A stretch of DNA of 5,413 nucleotides from Treponema sp. (GTDB lineage: Bacteria > Spirochaetota > Spirochaetia > Treponematales > Treponemataceae), in the NCBI GenBank assembly GCA_017453705.1, contig JAFTEK010000187.1, positions 1-5,413 on the forward strand. The letters are read 5' to 3'. Positions 4,525 to 5,413 of the stretch are shown here, piece after piece (position 1 is the stretch's first letter; every line of letters starts with the position of its first letter). The position numbers and the translations under genes are program-made. The notes under the pieces are model-generated. The model ran no database searches. It saw only the letters and a list, made by a program, of their open reading frames with translations, and was not told the origin of the DNA.

Positions 4525-4542
4525 TGTAGAATTTTGTCTACA
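4525..4542. promoter_or_regulatory. TGTAGA dyad upstream of the lysis-like cluster
   Basis: TGTAGA (4525-4530) and TCTACA (4537-4542) form a perfect 6-bp inverted repeat with a 6-base spacer, and a third half-site, TCTACA, lies at 4499-4504. They fall 33-76 bases upstream of the first start codon of the cluster, where an operator or activator site would be expected. I could not find a convincing sigma-70 promoter for the cluster here, so it may depend on a phage activator or on a promoter inside this gap. Short dyads arise by chance, so this is tentative. Confidence 0.35.
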
Positions 4543-4640
4543 AGAACTGTGTTTCCGGGGTATCCCCTTTACCCCCGGATGGCTGGCACAGGAAAGGAAT
4601 TCATCTTGCCCGGATTGACCGCCCCCGGCGGCAGCCCGCT

Positions 4641-4746
4641 TGCCTGGATTGCCCGCTTGTCTGGATTGCCCACTTATCTGGATTACCCGGCTTGCCCTCT
4701 TGCCCGGCTGCAGCCCACTTGCCCGGCTTGCCCGGCCTGCCCATAA
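4641..4746. repeat. Degenerate GC-rich tandem repeat patch
   Basis: Units of 17, 17 and 18 bp begin at 4641, 4658 and 4675 (TGCCTGGATTGCCCGCT, then variants). Shorter units based on TGCCCGGCT follow at 4701, 4720 and 4729. A related TGCCCGGATTGACC precedes them at 4608. The patch lies in the 383-bp non-coding gap between the divergent gene starts, just before the promoter of the + strand gene. It has no open frame with a ribosome site. It may be a slippage-prone repeat or a weak binding-site array. Confidence 0.6.
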
Positions 4747-4751
4747 TGCCC

Positions 4752-4780
4752 TTGAACAATACAAGGATTTAGTCCATAAT
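4752..4780 (+). promoter_or_regulatory. Promoter of the right-hand + strand gene
   Basis: TTGAAC (4752-4757, 4 of 6) and CATAAT (4775-4780, 5 of 6) are 17 bp apart, in a locally AT-rich stretch. A perfect TATAAT also occurs at 4790-4795, but it lacks a good -35 box at the right distance. Either would give a leader of about 50-65 bases ending in GGAGGG before the ATG at 4850. Confidence 0.55.
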
Positions 4781-4849
4781 AGAAGAAAATATAATAAAGT
4801 TGCATCCCCAGACAGCCAGAACACCCAGGGGATAGTCGGAGGGCTAGAT

Positions 4850-5413
4850 ATGAACAGCGTAGACCAGTTTTTCAACCAGACGGGGGGCTTGACCAGCATA
4901 CCCACCTTCATAGACAACGAGGAGGCAGGTTCCGACCGCCCCGTAATCATCCCGAACGCAGAATATTTCGAGAAGTTCCTGGCTCGTTGCTTTAACAGCG
5001 TCCTGAACGACGAGACCGTGAACCTGAACCAGAAGGGGGACCGCTTTGGTGACGCAGCTTTCCGCAAGGCGCTCTCTTCCTTTATGTTCCGCTTCCACAA
5101 GACGGAAGCCAAAGTTGACAACATCATCGTAGGGCCGGGCCTGGGCGCGCTTATATTCCGCCTGATGCAGCTGCCCGCCCTCCGCCGCCCCTCCGGCGAA
5201 AAGAAATCCGGCAGCCTGTTGAGCTATGCGGAGCAGATCCGCCACTCCATATCCCCGGTCATAGCGATACCGGAGGACGTAAGCACAAATACAGAGAGCC
5301 TTTTCAAGAACGCAGGCTTTGGCATAAAGAAAGTCGCCGTGGACGACCTGGGCGTCTCACTGGACTCACTGCTCACATCAGGAACAACCCTGCTGTACGT
5401 GACGGCCGTGGAG
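4850..5413 (+). CDS. N-terminal 188 residues of an unrecognised protein (3' end outside window)
   Basis: The frame is open from the ATG at 4850 to the right edge, ending on a complete codon. GGAGGG lies six bases upstream of the ATG (4838-4843), which fixes the start. There is no signal peptide. The N-terminus is polar (MNSVDQFFNQTGG), followed by a helical region (about 36-82), a glycine-containing hydrophobic stretch VDNIIVGPGLGALIFRL (89-105), a basic loop (RRPSGEKKSG, 112-121), and a beta-type region rich in V and I to the edge (SPVIAIPEDV, IKKVAVDDL, TTLLYVTAVE). The composition suggests a soluble or structural protein. I do not recognise the family and assign no function. The shared strand with the partial gene at the left edge suggests both could belong to one element module. 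Confidence 0.88.
   Translation, partial: MNSVDQFFNQTGGLTSIPTFIDNEEAGSDRPVIIPNAEYFEKFLARCFNSVLNDETVNLNQKGDRFGDAAFRKALSSFMFRFHKTEAKVDNIIVGPGLGALIFRLMQLPALRRPSGEKKSGSLLSYAEQIRHSISPVIAIPEDVSTNTESLFKNAGFGIKKVAVDDLGVSLDSLLTSGTTLLYVTAVE

Noticed and set aside
4555..4578. CCGGGG/CCCCGG stem in the divergent gap
   Set aside because: The short stem competes with an internal GGGG/CCCC pairing, has no T tract, and is expected by chance in such GC-rich DNA.
4456..5127. Minus-strand frames of 223 and 133 residues (to 5245) opposite the right-hand gene
   Set aside because: The + strand frame has a promoter, a ribosome site and coherent protein sequence; the antisense frames have none of these.

Overview
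The window looks like accessory, probably prophage, DNA from a bacterium of moderately high GC content that uses strong Shine-Dalgarno sites. Four of the five complete non-leaderless starts are preceded by AGGAGG-type or AAGGAG sites, and the fifth (3742) has a weaker GGTGAG. This argues against Bacteroidetes. No marker in the window fixes the host more precisely. A Synergistota-, Firmicutes- or deltaproteobacteria-like anaerobe would fit, but that is a guess.

Layout: the end of a + strand gene of unknown function (1-197) and the start of another (4850 to the right edge) bracket an island of six minus-strand genes. Reading the island in its own direction (right to left), it begins with a tight four-gene cluster. 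These are a small coiled-coil/membrane protein resembling XhlA-type holin partners (4466-4218), an NlpC/P60 peptidase (4221-3739), a two-helix membrane protein with an Ala/Gly-rich tail (3742-3146), and a protein with a signal peptide and a C-terminal membrane anchor (3441-2872) whose first half is read from the same DNA as the tail of the previous gene, in another frame. The first three are joined by ATGA stop-start overlaps. Order, sizes and domains suggest a phage lysis module: holin(s), endolysin and a spanin-like protein. The NlpC/P60 assignment is firm; the rest is inference.

The cluster ends in an unusual block of five consecutive stem-loops (2665-2855). Two of these are good minus-strand intrinsic terminators and two are long perfect inverted repeats without T tracts. 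Immediately beyond, a promoter with a perfect TTGACA box drives a stand-alone gene for an exported or membrane-anchored protein of unknown function (2554-1841). The stretch 1712-1840 holds nothing I can name beyond a 5-bp stem at 1737-1750.

The last minus-strand gene (1640-348) is a visibly more AT-rich AAA_14/DUF4143 ATPase. Its promoter is embedded in three 22-bp dyads placed exactly 32 bp apart, so that six half-sites follow one another every 16 bp. Its TATAAT box lies so close to the ATG that the mRNA should be leaderless. Downstream, in the convergent gap before the left + strand gene, are three perfect 16-bp repeats at 19-bp spacing. The ATPase looks like a separately regulated cargo ('moron') gene inserted beside the lysis module. 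The 383-bp gap 4467-4849 carries a small TGTAGA dyad, a degenerate GC-rich repeat patch and a promoter for the right-hand + strand gene.
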